Assembly: GCA_021797815.1 (NCBI GenBank)
Contig: JAJZYZ010000003.1
Location: 53,091 to 116,499 of the forward strand
Direction: 5' to 3'
Source: Bacillota bacterium
GTDB taxonomy: Bacteria; Bacillota; Sulfobacillia; Sulfobacillales; JAIMBI01
DNA: 63,409 nt
Part shown: positions 8,867 through 18,398 of the stretch, piece after piece
Layout of the letters: every line of letters begins with the position of its first letter
Numbering within the stretch: position 1 is the stretch's first letter
Position numbers and translations under genes: made by a program
The notes under the pieces: generated by a model
Told to the model about the DNA's origin: nothing
Seen by the model: only the letters and a program-made list of their open reading frames with translations
Databases searched by the model: none

Positions 8867-10633
8867 TCACCCGGTCTCGGCTGCTGCCGCAGACGCCGGC
8901 TGACTGACGGGCAGGACAATCGTGAAGCGCACACCCCCTGCCGGTGCGTTCTCGACACTTAGCCGGCCGTGGTGGCGCTCGACGATGGCATAGCTTATTG
9001 ACAGACCGAGTCCCGTGCCCTCTCCGACGGGCTTGGTCGTAAAGAAGGGCTCGAAGATGCGGCTCTTGATGCCGTCGGGAATGGCGGGACCGGAGTCCCA
9101 GATACTGATCGTGACAGCCGACTCAGTCCCGGCCATCTCGATCCGGATGTGTCCCGCACCCGCAATCGCCTCCATCGCATTAACCAGCACATTCATGAAC
9201 ACCTGGTTCAGCTGGCCGGCGTTTCCTTCCACTACGACTACGCCGGTCTCCGGGTCGGTCACGACGTCGATCTCGATGCGCGGATAGTACCGCTCTCGCA
9301 GGAGCATGAGGGTGGTGTCAATATTCTCCCGCAGGTCGACCTTCTTCATATCGGTCTCGTCCACGCGGGCGAAGGTCCGGAGCCCGCGGACAATCTCGGA
9401 TGTCCGTCGGGCTCCCTCTTCCATCCCGTCCAGGAGCTCTCGTATCTCCTCCTCCAGGAGTGGGAGGTCCTGAAGGGCGTGGCCAATGTCAGCGGTTCCG
9501 CCGGCCGGCCGCAGGAGATCGAGGAGCTGGTCGATGTCGCGGCGCAGTGAGGGCACGCTGGACGCGAGAAAGTTGACGGGATTGTTGATCTCATGGGCGA
9601 CGCCGGCCGTAAGCTGGCCGAGCGACGCCATTTTTTCCGCCTCTACCACCTGGCGCTGGGTGTCTTTCAGGGTCGTCAGCGTCGACTCCAGATCGGCACT
9701 CCGCTCCTGCAGCCGATTGAGGAGCTCGTTGTTATCGGCCACGCGCTGCCACAGCCAGCCCAGCACCAGCGGCAGGGCCGGAAGAGCCAGAAGGCCGGCC
9801 GGACCCGTTCCGGGCCCGCCCAGAAGTTCGTAGGCCAGGACGGCGACCGCCACCACCCCGCCGAGGCCAAATCGATTGCGCGTCACCCGCAGCGGACGAG
9901 CCTCCCATCCCACTTCCCATTCACAGCGGTCGGCACCAAGAGCCCGGCAGGCCGTTTCCTCCACATGTGCAGCCGGCAGCCCGAAAAGCACCGCCGGCAG
10001 GGAAGCCACGGCACCCCGGGCCGTCTCGCACCCATAGCGAATGTAGGCGTTGCGGTGCGCCTCCGGGACCGCCAGCACCTCCTCACGGTCGTCCCACCGC
10101 ACGTGAACCGACCGCCCCTCCCGTCCAAGGAGCTGGAGCCGGCCCGCTCCCGTCCGCCTGAAGACCGACGCCAGCTGCAGGAGTGCACGTGGAACGCCGA
10201 GCGCCCGACGCACCCGGAACCCTGCCGCCGGAACCAGCACCGCGCCGGTGTTGAACGCAAACTGCGCGTCGCCTGACATGTTCCGGCCGACTTCGCTCAT
10301 TACCAGCAAGAGCTCTGGCGACAGGGGCGTCTCCGGATTCAGGACGTCGGCCGGACTCAGGCGCCGTCCGGCACTAGCCATGGCGAGGTTCACGAGCCGT
10401 ACGAACTCCTCGGCCGTCTTCTGGCGAAGGGGCTTCAGAACCCGCTGCCGGTCGCTCCAGGAAGCGGTCTTATTCAGATCGCGTTCCGCCTTGCGCACGA
10501 TCACATCCTGTAGGGAGCGAAGGATCGCGGCCCCTCGCCGCCCCCTCTCGGGCGTGCTTTTATTGACGGGGAGGAACGGCGTCCCGAGTAGGCGCCGGGG
10601 ACTCTTCGGTTCGCCGCCCATGACTGCGCTCAA
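8867..10633 (-). CDS. Sensor histidine kinase with N-terminal V4R/heme-NO-binding-like domain
   Basis: About 588 residues. The N-terminal ~260 residues resemble a DUF2378/V4R-type sensor: VEETACRALGADRCEWEV matches the C-x7-C pattern at the end of such domains. Two hydrophobic segments follow (about 265-300), then a coiled coil (NRLQERSADLESTLTTLKD), HisKA (H347 in AGVAHEINNP) and HATPase_c (N box FMNVLVNAMEAI, GEGTGLGLSISY, FFTTKP). Start choice: TTG at 10633 has AGAGGGG six bases upstream; TTG at 10711 and ATG at 10621 are alternatives. The presumed partner is the downstream receiver-cyclase. The ligand is not evident; the cysteine pair could bind metal. Confidence 0.82.
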   Translation of the reverse strand: MSAVMGGEPKSPRRLLGTPFLPVNKSTPERGRRGAAILRSLQDVIVRKAERDLNKTASWSDRQRVLKPLRQKTAEEFVRLVNLAMASAGRRLSPADVLNPETPLSPELLLVMSEVGRNMSGDAQFAFNTGAVLVPAAGFRVRRALGVPRALLQLASVFRRTGAGRLQLLGREGRSVHVRWDDREEVLAVPEAHRNAYIRYGCETARGAVASLPAVLFGLPAAHVEETACRALGADRCEWEVGWEARPLRVTRNRFGLGGVVAVAVLAYELLGGPGTGPAGLLALPALPLVLGWLWQRVADNNELLNRLQERSADLESTLTTLKDTQRQVVEAEKMASLGQLTAGVAHEINNPVNFLASSVPSLRRDIDQLLDLLRPAGGTADIGHALQDLPLLEEEIRELLDGMEEGARRTSEIVRGLRTFARVDETDMKKVDLRENIDTTLMLLRERYYPRIEIDVVTDPETGVVVVEGNAGQLNQVFMNVLVNAMEAIAGAGHIRIEMAGTESAVTISIWDSGPAIPDGIKSRIFEPFFTTKPVGEGTGLGLSISYAIVERHHGRLSVENAPAGGVRFTIVLPVSQPASAAAAETG

Positions 10634-11243
10634 TCGACACCCCTCTCCAGCCGCGTGGGTTTTGAAGTTTCCTATAGGGATAGTTGGGTCCTTTGGGAAC
10701 AATGGTGCCAATGATCGGCCAACACCCGCTCCAACTGCCGACTAGGGGGCGGCCATTTCTGTCACGTAGGGCTTCGTGCGGAGCCGTGGCGCCGACAGGA
10801 TCCGACAAAGAGCGCTATTGCGGTCGCGGACGAGCGCCACGGACCGCCTGCCGACAACTCACAAAGCCGCCTGCATGGAACGGGCAGCCCATCGTCCCTC
10901 GCCCGTCCCTGGCGCCCGCCAGCAGCTTCCCACCAACCGGATCACCTGGCAGCCGACCCCTGGAGACAGAAAGACGGCACCTGCCATGAATCCCGCACCG
11001 CCCCATAAGACCCCGTTCCCGCAACAAATCCCGGAGGTTGGGCCCCTTCCCAGACACCCTCGCTCACGTAAGCGGCGTCCTCCTCTGCTTCTTCGGGGTC
11101 TAAACAGCCGCGGTAGTTGCGACCAGTTCCACTATTGCATATTACCTCCCGAATCGGAACCTTTTCCGCATGCCGGGCAGTTCTGCGCGCGCCTCTCGCG
11201 GTGAGCTACACTCAATTCCACCGGCTGCCATCGAGGAGGCCCT
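10634..11243. other. Intergenic region without a clear gene (610 bp)
   Basis: Divergent region between the sensor kinase (minus) and the M55 peptidase (plus). Open frames on both strands have non-protein-like composition. An AT-richer stretch near 11115-11150 could hold the peptidase promoter (TTGCGA, about 17 bp, TATTAC), but the match is weak. Confidence 0.5.
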
Positions 11244-12089
11244 ATGGGACCCAAGATATGGATTTCCGTAGATATGGAGGGCATGGGCGGACTTGTCGAC
11301 CGCACCCAGTTTATACCCGACGAGCCAGCGTACACCCGAGCGCGGGCCCAGATGATTGCCGAGATGCGGACTGTGGTCGAGGCTGTCTGGGACGCCGGAG
11401 CGGGGCGGGTTGTCGTGAACGACTCCCATGATGGCCAGCTGAACCTGGCCTATGACAGCCTCGTGGGGCTTCCCAGCCGGACCGAGCTCATTTCCGGCAT
11501 GGGCAAACGTTTCGCCATGGCGGAAGGTATGCGGGGGATGGACCTCGCCCTCCTCGTCGGGTATCACGGACGCTCAGGGACCTCCCATGCCATCATGGAC
11601 CATACCGACAGCAAAGACGTGTGGAGCGTGTCTGTGAACGACATCGATGTCGGGGAGTTCGGCTTAAACGCCTATCTGGCGGGCCATTATGGCATGCCGG
11701 TGGGGCTGGCGGCAGGCGATGCGGCCCTGACCCATGAGGTGGAGGCGCTCCTCCCCGACACGCTCTGCGTGGTGACCAAAACCGCGGTCGGGCGGCGGGC
11801 CGCACGTGTCATCCATCCCGCGCAGGTGCGCGATGAGCTCTGGGAGGCCGCACGCCGGGCGGTCCTTCACTTTGCCGACGGGCTCGGGCCCCGGCCCCTG
11901 CCCGTGACGACGCCGATCATCCTGCGCGTGAGCTTCATGACGACCGAGGGGGCGGATGCCGCCATGCTGTATCCCGGCTCCGCCCGCGTCGACGGGCGCT
12001 CCGTGGCCGTGCGCTGCAACGACATGGAACACGCCTACCTGGCAAGCCGTACGCTCTTTCTCATGGGCACCGGCTTTCCCCTCTACTAG
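11244..12089 (+). CDS. dppA: M55-family D-aminopeptidase (DppA-like)
   Basis: A 281-residue zinc peptidase of family M55, whose DppA member in Bacillus cleaves D-Ala-containing dipeptides. Expected metal ligands are visible: D10 and E12 in SVDMEGMGG, H62 in NDSHDG, the His in VGYHGRSGTSH, and a glutamate in the VGEFGLNA region. The length is typical. The ATG is preceded by GAGGAGG with seven-base spacing. It is a single gene on the plus strand; the downstream aldolase gene converges on it. The substrate is probably D-amino-acid peptides from cell-wall turnover, inferred from the family. Confidence 0.9.
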   Translation: MGPKIWISVDMEGMGGLVDRTQFIPDEPAYTRARAQMIAEMRTVVEAVWDAGAGRVVVNDSHDGQLNLAYDSLVGLPSRTELISGMGKRFAMAEGMRGMDLALLVGYHGRSGTSHAIMDHTDSKDVWSVSVNDIDVGEFGLNAYLAGHYGMPVGLAAGDAALTHEVEALLPDTLCVVTKTAVGRRAARVIHPAQVRDELWEAARRAVLHFADGLGPRPLPVTTPIILRVSFMTTEGADAAMLYPGSARVDGRSVAVRCNDMEHAYLASRTLFLMGTGFPLY

Positions 12090-12248
12090 CCCGAGAACCG
12101 GACTCGAGCCGTACGCGGAGCCGGCCGCCAGCAGGCCCGGCGGCGCGTGGTAGGCAAACCTGGCCCCGCGCCCGCCCTTGCGCGTCGAAAACCGGCGCGT
12201 CGCCGCTCTCCTCGTCAAGCATTCGGCGCGCCCCGGGGCCGAGACGCC

Positions 12249-12953
12249 TCACTCACCGTAAGGCGCATCGACGTAGCGCACGCCCTCTTGCTCCAGCACG
12301 GGCCGCAGGTTCGAGAGATCCAGCGACAGCGCCCCCGCGCGAAGGCGCGTCCGCGTCTCCTCCTCGCGCGCCGCGCGGGCCGCGCCCCGACGGATCACGG
12401 CATCGACGTCCCGCCGAGGCACGCACACGACTCCATCGTCGTCTGCCAGCACGAAATCTCCCGGTCCGACCGCCGCTCCCCCGGCGGTTACCGGAACATT
12501 CACCCGTCCGCCCTCGTGCTTCAGCGCGCCGCCGGCGTGCACGGTCCGGGCCCACACGGGGAGTCCCAGGGCGCGGATGGCGGCAACGTCGCGTACGCCC
12601 GCATCAAGAACCACGCCCGATATTCGGCGCCACCTGCACGCTTCGGCCAGCAAGTCGCCAAACACGCCATGAGTCGAGGACCGGGGCCAGGTTGTCACGA
12701 CCAGCATGTCACCCGGCCGCAGCAGTTCAATCGCGGCGTGCAGCATGAGATTGTCTCCGGCCGGCATCTCCACCGTCACGGCCGGGCCGGCGGCCGCCAT
12801 ACCGGTCGCAAGCGACCGGATACCGGCGTCAAAAAGACCCCGGCGCGCGTGCGCCTCGGCGACAGTCGCGACCCCAAGCCGCGTCAGTTCCGCCGACCGC
12901 CCCCGGTCGGCGTCTTCTCGGACAATCGTCCGGTAAATCACGTAATCAGCCAT
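12249..12953 (-). CDS. RraA-like aldolase / oxaloacetate decarboxylase
   Basis: A 234-residue protein of the RraA fold, which includes 4-hydroxy-4-methyl-2-oxoglutarate / 4-carboxy-4-hydroxy-2-oxoadipate aldolases and oxaloacetate decarboxylases. Visible signature: GVVLDAGVRDVAAIRALGLPVWAR with the catalytic-type R-D pair, and the VGPGDFVLADDDGVVCVP beta segment. The ATG at 12953 has GGAGG eight bases upstream; the frame is open further upstream but that part is not protein-like. RraA itself (RNase E inhibitor) is less likely because the tail and context fit catabolic homologues. It is divergent from the RidA gene. Confidence 0.85.
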   Translation of the reverse strand: MADYVIYRTIVREDADRGRSAELTRLGVATVAEAHARRGLFDAGIRSLATGMAAAGPAVTVEMPAGDNLMLHAAIELLRPGDMLVVTTWPRSSTHGVFGDLLAEACRWRRISGVVLDAGVRDVAAIRALGLPVWARTVHAGGALKHEGGRVNVPVTAGGAAVGPGDFVLADDDGVVCVPRRDVDAVIRRGAARAAREEETRTRLRAGALSLDLSNLRPVLEQEGVRYVDAPYGE

Positions 12954-13173
12954 AAGAGTCGCCTCCGTCTCCTGGTGCATCTCTTTTTCGGCACCGCCCC
13001 TGCCCGGTCCCTGCCGGACGGCCGCATCTGACCTCCCGCTGCCCGTACCCTCAGAAGTTCCTGGGAACACGGGTATAGGCGCCGCGATCGGGGCACGGAC
13101 GGCTATCATGAACAGGCAGGGCGCCGGTGGTAGCAAATGTGGCCGGCGGTTCAGGTTCAGGAGGGCGGTTTCC

Positions 13174-13560
13174 ATGAAGGGAAAGACGGCGGTCCGCACC
13201 GACGGTGCCCCGGCCCCCGGAGGAGTCTACTCGCAGGCCGTGCGCGCGGGCGAATTTCTCTACACGGCGGGGGTGGGTCCGCTCGACCCGGCAAGCCGCG
13301 AGGTTGTGGGAAAGAGCATCGAGGACCAGACGCGGCAGACCCTGTCGAATCTCATGGCCATTCTGACTGCCGCCGGCGCCACGGAGGCGCAGGTGGTCAA
13401 GACGACGGTTCACCTGCAGAATCTGGCCCGGGACTTCGCAGGCATGAACGATGTGTACCGCGAATTCTTTAAGGAGCCGTACCCGGTCCGTACCACCGTC
13501 GGTTCCACGCTCCACGGATTTCTGGTGGAGATTGACCTGGTGGCGTTCTTGGGCGGCTGA
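13174..13560 (+). CDS. ridA: RidA family enamine/imine deaminase
   Basis: A 128-residue RidA/YjgF protein that hydrolyses reactive 2-aminoacrylate-type enamines. Visible features: [17 protein letters not shown] near the N-terminus, the [18 protein letters not shown] helix, and the C-terminal YPVRTTVGS block with the substrate-binding Arg. The usual C-terminal glutamate strand is [11 protein letters not shown]. The ATG at 13174 follows AGGAGGG with eight-base spacing. It fits next to PLP and amino-acid genes, where 2-aminoacrylate arises. Confidence 0.92.
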   Translation: MKGKTAVRTDGAPAPGGVYSQAVRAGEFLYTAGVGPLDPASREVVGKSIEDQTRQTLSNLMAILTAAGATEAQVVKTTVHLQNLARDFAGMNDVYREFFKEPYPVRTTVGSTLHGFLVEIDLVAFLGG

Positions 13561-13611
13561 CCTACATGCGTGTGCGTATCAAAATCGGCCCCTGAGGCGT
13601 TTGTCCATGGG

Positions 13612-13641
13612 TAGACGTTCCCGGCTTGCGAGTGTTAAAAT
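13612..13641 (+). promoter_or_regulatory. Putative promoter of the sigma factor gene
   Basis: TAGACG (13612-13617, 4/6 to TTGACA), 18 bp spacer, TAAAAT (13636-13641, 5/6 to TATAAT) preceded by TG at 13633-13634 as an extended -10. It lies in the AT-richer part of the gap, about 155 bp before the GTG start. Confidence 0.4.
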
Positions 13642-13795
13642 TATGTCAACCACGCACGTGAGCCCTCCGCTAACAGCGGTGGGCGTGTCCCATGCCACGT
13701 ATCGGTCGCCGGGCTCGCCGTCTGACCTTCCGTCACGGTGCGGCCCCAGTTTGCCCGACGCGGCGGGGACGCTGGGTGCGGAAAGGAGCGGTTGC

Positions 13796-14830
13796 GTGCC
13801 AGTCGCGAAGTCGATGCCCATCACCACTCATGACGACCCCGAGGTGGACGAAGGGGTTCTCCTCGCACGCGACGGCGAACACGTGCTGCCGGCCGGGCAG
13901 GATGCCCGGGGGCGGGAGCGGAGCCCGGCGCGCCGGGAAGGCGACGAGCCGCGCGCAACACGTGCGCATGGTCGGCGTCCTTCTCCAGCTGAAACCACCG
14001 ATGTTGCCGAGGACCACGTCCGCACGTATCTGCGCGAAATCGGGCAGGTGCCGCTGTTGAATGCGGCCCAGGAGGTAGAGCTCGCCAAACGTATTGAAGC
14101 GGGCGATGCCAGTGCTCGCCGTGCGTTGGCCGAGGCCAACCTTCGCCTCGTGGTGTCTATCGCCAAGCGTTACGTCGGCCGGGGGCTTCACCTTCTGGAC
14201 CTGATCCAGGAGGGCAATCTGGGGCTCATGCGGGCCGTCGAGAAATTTGACTATACGAAGGGCTTCAAGTTCAGCACCTACGCGACCTGGTGGATTCGAC
14301 AGGCCATCACCCGCGCTATCGCGGATAAGGCGCGGACCATTCGGGTGCCGGTGCACATGGTGGAAACCATCAACAAGCTGAACCGCGTCGAGCGGGAACT
14401 CCTGCAGCAGGTCGGCCGCGAGCCGACGGCCGAGGAGATTGCGGAGAAGATGGGCATCACCACCGATCGGGTCGAAGAGATCCGCAAGGTGGCCCAAGAC
14501 CCGGTGTCGCTGGACACACCGGTGGGAGATGGTGAAGACACCGAGCTTAAAGACTTTGTCGAGGATATGGACGCCGCCACCCCCGTTGAGGCCGCCGGCC
14601 GGCGGCTTCTCCAGGAAGAACTTGATCTGGCCTTGCACGGTCTCACCCCCCGGGAGGAGGCGGTGCTCCGACGCCGCTTCGGATTCACCGACGGGCGGGT
14701 CCGTACGCTTGAAGAAGTAGGCGCGGAGTTTGGCGTCACCCGCGAGCGCATCCGCCAGATAGAGGGAGCGGCCCTTCGCAAGTTGAGGGAACCGGTGCGG
14801 AGGACCCACCTGGAAGAGTACCTGCAGTAG
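13796..14830 (+). CDS. sigA: RNA polymerase sigma-70 family factor, RpoD/SigA type
   Basis: A 344-residue group 1/2 sigma factor. Region 1.2 is [26 protein letters not shown]; region 2 includes [30 protein letters not shown] and the -10 helix [19 protein letters not shown]; region 3 is [13 protein letters not shown]; region 4.2 is [27 protein letters not shown] short acidic/basic N-terminus replaces a long region 1.1. The GTG at 13796 has AAGGAG seven bases upstream, which decides the start over more distal codons. Whether it is the principal or an alternative group 2 factor cannot be told here; both recognise TTGACA/TATAAT-type promoters. Confidence 0.95.
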   Translation: MPVAKSMPITTHDDPEVDEGVLLARDGEHVLPAGQDARGRERSPARREGDEPRATRAHGRRPSPAETTDVAEDHVRTYLREIGQVPLLNAAQEVELAKRIEAGDASARRALAEANLRLVVSIAKRYVGRGLHLLDLIQEGNLGLMRAVEKFDYTKGFKFSTYATWWIRQAITRAIADKARTIRVPVHMVETINKLNRVERELLQQVGREPTAEEIAEKMGITTDRVEEIRKVAQDPVSLDTPVGDGEDTELKDFVEDMDAATPVEAAGRRLLQEELDLALHGLTPREEAVLRRRFGFTDGRVRTLEEVGAEFGVTRERIRQIEGAALRKLREPVRRTHLEEYLQ

Positions 14831-14841
14831 GCGAATTGCGG

Positions 14842-14873
14842 ACGCCCCGCCAGGTAAGGCGGGGTGTTCTTTC
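14842..14873 (+). terminator. Rho-independent terminator of the sigma factor gene
   Basis: Perfect 7 bp stem CCCCGCC (14845-14851) / GGCGGGG (14858-14864) with loop AGGTAA, followed by TGTTCTTT. It lies 12 bp after the stop codon. Confidence 0.8.
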
Positions 14874-14941
14874 ATGCGCGCCAGGCATAAACCGAAAGGG
14901 GTCGTGGACATGGCGGCAGGCCCGCCCATCACACGGCAGGA

Positions 14942-16294
14942 GTGCCCGCGGGTCTGGGCCCTGAAGCACGGCATGTCGGCGTGACGCCTCAGCATGAAGG
15001 GAGCGGCGCGGCCGGGCTAAAGCGCGTCTTGAGCTGGCGGGAAGGCGCCGGTTTCACGATTGCCGCCGTTCTGGGCTCCGGCATTCTCGTATTGCCGGCC
15101 CTCACGGCCAATCTGGCCGGACCCGGTTCGCTTTTAGCCTGGGCCATTATGGCGATTCTCATCGTCCCGCTGGCATGGGTGCTGGGGCGGCTCGCCGCCG
15201 CCTATCCCCATGCGGGCGGGATTGCCGAGTTTGTGCGCCAGGCCTTTGGAGCGAGGCTCGGCCGGCTGACGGGACTCCTCTACATCGCCACGGTCCCGAT
15301 GGGCGCCCCGGTGGCGGCGCTCATCGGCGCCGCCTATCTGGGTGCGGCGATAGGGCTCCCGCACGCGGGTGTGATGGCGGCGGCGGCCGCGATGCTGTTC
15401 TTGTCGATCCTGCTGAACGTCCTGGGAGTCGAGTTCTCCGGCCGCACCATCGTCTTCGTGGTGATCGGCATCTCCCTCATCCTGCTGCTGGGGGTCGTGA
15501 CCGCCATACCCCATCTGCGCCTCGCAAACTTCTCCCCGTGGCTTCCCCACGGCATCTGGCCCGTGGGTAAGGATGTGGCGCTTCTCTTCTGGGCTTTTGT
15601 CGGCTGGGAGATGCTGGCCCACATGACCGAGGAATTCAAGAATCCCGCCCGTGACGTCATGCGGGCGATGTTTGTCGCCATGGTGGTGGTTGACCTGCTC
15701 TACCTCTCAGCGGCGGTCGCCACCGTGGGCACCCACACTTACGGACCGGGCCGCACGGCCAACGCGCTGGCCGACCTCGTCGGCCTGACGCTCGGGCGGA
15801 GCGGCGAGATCCTGGTGGGCATCCTTGGATGGCTCATCTCCTACGGGACGATTCACACCTATGTGGCGGGCTTCTCCCGACTGGTGTACGCCGAGGCCCG
15901 CATCGGCAATCTGCCTCGCTGGCTCCATCAGCTCCATCCCCGCCGCCGGACGCCAACCCGCATCCTGTGGCTTCACGCCGTGCCCTGGACCATCGTGATG
16001 CTGTGGACGTATCTGAGCGGTGTGAGCCTGGCGACCCTGATTGCCTGGCCCTCCGCCGTGTTCATCGTGCTCTACATCCTCGCCATGGCGTCCGGATTCC
16101 GCCTGCTGGACCCCCTCCAAGAGCGCGTTTTGGCCGCGATCGGTGTTCTGGTGTCGTTCGGCGCGCTTCTCTTCCTCGGATGGACCATGCTGTATCCGGG
16201 TGCGGTCCTTCTCCTCGGCGCGATCTTCTGGCGGCGGCATTCGGTGATGCCCGCGCATGGGGGTCCGGATGACCCGTCACCCTGCGACCAATAG
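14942..16294 (+). CDS. APC superfamily amino-acid permease, YjeH-like
   Basis: About 450 residues, 11-12 hydrophobic segments. The first helix AGFTIAAVLGSGILVLPAL carries the G-S-G unwound motif of APC transporters, and PMGAPVAALIGAAYLGA resembles the YjeH methionine/branched-chain exporter subgroup. WEMLAHMTEEFKNPARDV matches the TM6 region. Start uncertain: GTG at 14942 (GGCAGGA immediately upstream) and GTG at 14981 are both possible, so the first ~20 residues are tentative. Likely role: proton-coupled amino-acid uptake or efflux at the cytoplasmic membrane. Confidence 0.85.
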   Translation: MPAGLGPEARHVGVTPQHEGSGAAGLKRVLSWREGAGFTIAAVLGSGILVLPALTANLAGPGSLLAWAIMAILIVPLAWVLGRLAAAYPHAGGIAEFVRQAFGARLGRLTGLLYIATVPMGAPVAALIGAAYLGAAIGLPHAGVMAAAAAMLFLSILLNVLGVEFSGRTIVFVVIGISLILLLGVVTAIPHLRLANFSPWLPHGIWPVGKDVALLFWAFVGWEMLAHMTEEFKNPARDVMRAMFVAMVVVDLLYLSAAVATVGTHTYGPGRTANALADLVGLTLGRSGEILVGILGWLISYGTIHTYVAGFSRLVYAEARIGNLPRWLHQLHPRRRTPTRILWLHAVPWTIVMLWTYLSGVSLATLIAWPSAVFIVLYILAMASGFRLLDPLQERVLAAIGVLVSFGALLFLGWTMLYPGAVLLLGAIFWRRHSVMPAHGGPDDPSPCDQ

Positions 16295-16369
16295 CCCTTG
16301 GCGACGGTGGCCGGACGGTTCAGCATCAACGCATGATGTCTGAAGCCGAAACGCCCAGGGGGATGACCT

Positions 16370-17425
16370 ATGTCATATGCTGATGCCCCACACGTGGTCA
16401 CGTGGGAGGTTACCCGCGCCTGCCAACTCCACTGCCGCCACTGTCGGGCAAGCGCCATTCGGCACCGCAATCCCGACGAACTTATCTTTTCGGAGGCGCT
16501 GTCGGTCCTCGACGACCTGGCGCAGGGATTCAGCCGCCCGCCCATCCTGGTGCTCACGGGCGGCGATCCCCTGGAACGGCCGGACCTGGATGACCTGATC
16601 CGGGCGGCCGTGTCGCGCCGGCTCGTGACCGCCGTGGCCCCCAGCGTAACGCCCCTCCTCACGGAAGCGGTCGTCACCCGCTGGGCCGAGCTCGGCGTCC
16701 ACTCGGTGTCGCTCAGTCTCGACGGGGTGGACGCGGCCACCCATGACGGGTTCCGCGGCGTCCGCGGCACCTTTGAGCGCACCATCCAGATGGCCGAAGC
16801 CGTTCGCGACGCGGGGCTGAGACTTCAGATCAACAGTTCGCTGGCCCGGCAGACCGTGCACCAGCTGCAGCCGATGGCAGAGCTGGTGGACAATCTCGGT
16901 GTGGCCAGCTGGGAAATCTTCTTTGTCATTCCCACCGGCCGTGCCCGGGTGATGGACGCGCTCGACTCTCAGGGGATTGAAGAGGCGCTCTCCTGGCTCG
17001 CCGGCTATCTTCCGTCACGGCCATTTCGGATCACCGTCGTGGGCGCGCCGCAATGGGTGCGCGTCCGTGCGGAGAGAACTCCGGCTGCGGGACGGCCGGC
17101 CCCGGCGGCCCGGGAAGCGCGTGGATTTGCGTTCATTGACCATCGGGGCGAGGTGTATCCGAGCGGGTATCTCCCGGTTACGGGCGGCAACGTGCGCGAA
17201 CGGCCGCTGTCCGAGATATACCGAGACTCGCCGCTCTTTTCTTCGCTTCGGGATCCGGCCCAGCTGGATGACGCCTGCGGCCTGTGCGAATACGCCGAGA
17301 TCTGTGGAGGCTCGCGGGCCCGCGCGTATGCCATGACAGGGAATGTTTATGCCGCCGATCCGGGCTGCGTCCGCGTGGGCTGGCCGGGTGCGGGCACGGC
17401 TCCCGCCACCGAGGTCCACGGATAA
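16370..17425 (+). CDS. Radical SAM/SPASM domain protein (AhbD/NirJ-like)
   Basis: A 351-residue radical SAM enzyme. The 4Fe-4S motif is C18-x3-C22-x2-C25 (CQLHCRHC), followed by LTGGDPLERPD (GGxP-type SAM motif) and SLDGVDAATHDGFRGV. The C-terminus has a SPASM-type cysteine cluster (CGLCEYAEICGGSRAR, terminal DPGC) for auxiliary clusters. The N-terminus (VVTWEVTRACQLHCRHCRA) is close to the alternative-heme-synthesis enzymes AhbC/AhbD/NirJ and to uncharacterised relatives. No peptide precursor or heme gene is adjacent, so the substrate is unknown. It has its own gap upstream and ends at a hairpin shared with the converging reductase. Confidence 0.85.
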   Translation: MSYADAPHVVTWEVTRACQLHCRHCRASAIRHRNPDELIFSEALSVLDDLAQGFSRPPILVLTGGDPLERPDLDDLIRAAVSRRLVTAVAPSVTPLLTEAVVTRWAELGVHSVSLSLDGVDAATHDGFRGVRGTFERTIQMAEAVRDAGLRLQINSSLARQTVHQLQPMAELVDNLGVASWEIFFVIPTGRARVMDALDSQGIEEALSWLAGYLPSRPFRITVVGAPQWVRVRAERTPAAGRPAPAAREARGFAFIDHRGEVYPSGYLPVTGGNVRERPLSEIYRDSPLFSSLRDPAQLDDACGLCEYAEICGGSRARAYAMTGNVYAADPGCVRVGWPGAGTAPATEVHG

Positions 17426-17457
17426 GAGATTGCGGGATACACGCCGGCAGAGGACGA

Positions 17458-17483
17458 CGCGGCCGGTTGTGACACCGGCCGCG
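17458..17483. terminator. Putative bidirectional terminator hairpin
   Basis: Perfect 10 bp stem, CGCGGCCGGT (17458-17467) / ACCGGCCGCG (17474-17483), loop TGTGAC, between two convergent genes. No long T tract on either side, so termination is inferred from position. Confidence 0.5.
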
Positions 17484-17504
17484 CCGCTTCGTTCCGGCTA
17501 CCCT

Positions 17505-18398
17505 CTACCCCTGGCCCCTGCGGTCGAAGCCCGCGGCCCCAGCCCATGCCGCGCGAATGGCCCGAAACAGGTCGGGGTCGAGGGGCCCCTCATCCACATA
17601 GGACGCGTTCTCCTGCCAGCGTCCGGGGCTTTTCGTCCCCACGATGGCGGTGGACACCCCCGGTGCCGAGAGCGTGAACCGGAGAGCCAGTCCCACCGTC
17701 TCGCCCAGCGGGGCTGCAAGCCATGGGAAAGCCAGCACCTTCAGACGCTCGCCGTACTCATACCCGTAGTCCTCCTCGGGCAGCTGCGGCACCCGCCAGG
17801 CCACGTTGGCAACCGGCCGCTTGGCAATCACGCCCATGCCAGCCGCGTGCGCCTGCGGCAAGATGTGATCCAGCACCGCCTGGTCGGCGATGTTGATGCT
17901 GGTCTGCAAAGACGCAAACCGCCCTGACTCCACGGCCCATGACGCGGCCTCGTTGTCTCCGCTGTAGCCGATGTAACGAACTTTGCCAGCGTCGCGTGCC
18001 CGCTCGAGCTCCAAAATCAAGTCGCCCCGCTCCAGGATCTCCCGGCTGCAGCTGTGCAGCTGGATAAGGTCAAGGTGGTCGGTGCGGAGTCGGGTCAGGC
18101 TCCGCTCGATGCTGTGGCGCACCGTCCGTGGGTCCCAGTCGGGCGTCGGAAGGTCCACGGCGTGTCCACACTTTGAAAACAGATAGTACTCGTGGCGGCG
18201 GTGACCGATGGCAGTGCCGATAAGCTCTTCACTAAGCCCGTAGCACGCGGCCGTGTCCACCACGTTGAGCCCAGCGTCCAGAGCTCCCGTGAGCAGCGCC
18301 TCCGCGGTTGCCACGTCGGTGTCTGATTGGATTTCCGAGCCTCCGAATCCAAGCGCTGACACTGTCATGTCTGTTCGTCCAAACTGACGCCGTTCCAT
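17505..18398 (-). CDS. Aldo/keto reductase
   Basis: A 297-residue NADPH-dependent oxidoreductase of the AKR superfamily. The tetrad is visible: D48 and Y53 in VVDTAACYG, Lys in YLFSKCG and His in IQLHSCS. The C-terminal cofactor segment VSTAIVGTKSPGRWQEN is typical. The ATG at 18398 follows AGGAGG with good spacing; the upstream extension is not protein-like. It resembles the group that includes L-glyceraldehyde-3-phosphate reductase and vegetative stress reductases; the substrate is unknown. It converges on the radical SAM gene. Confidence 0.9.
   Translation of the reverse strand: MERRQFGRTDMTVSALGFGGSEIQSDTDVATAEALLTGALDAGLNVVDTAACYGLSEELIGTAIGHRRHEYYLFSKCGHAVDLPTPDWDPRTVRHSIERSLTRLRTDHLDLIQLHSCSREILERGDLILELERARDAGKVRYIGYSGDNEAASWAVESGRFASLQTSINIADQAVLDHILPQAHAAGMGVIAKRPVANVAWRVPQLPEEDYGYEYGERLKVLAFPWLAAPLGETVGLALRFTLSAPGVSTAIVGTKSPGRWQENASYVDEGPLDPDLFRAIRAAWAGAAGFDRRGQG

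Noticed and set aside
12147-13031. 294-codon plus-strand frame opposite the RraA-like gene
   Set aside because: The minus strand carries clear RraA motifs; the plus frame is basic low-complexity antisense.
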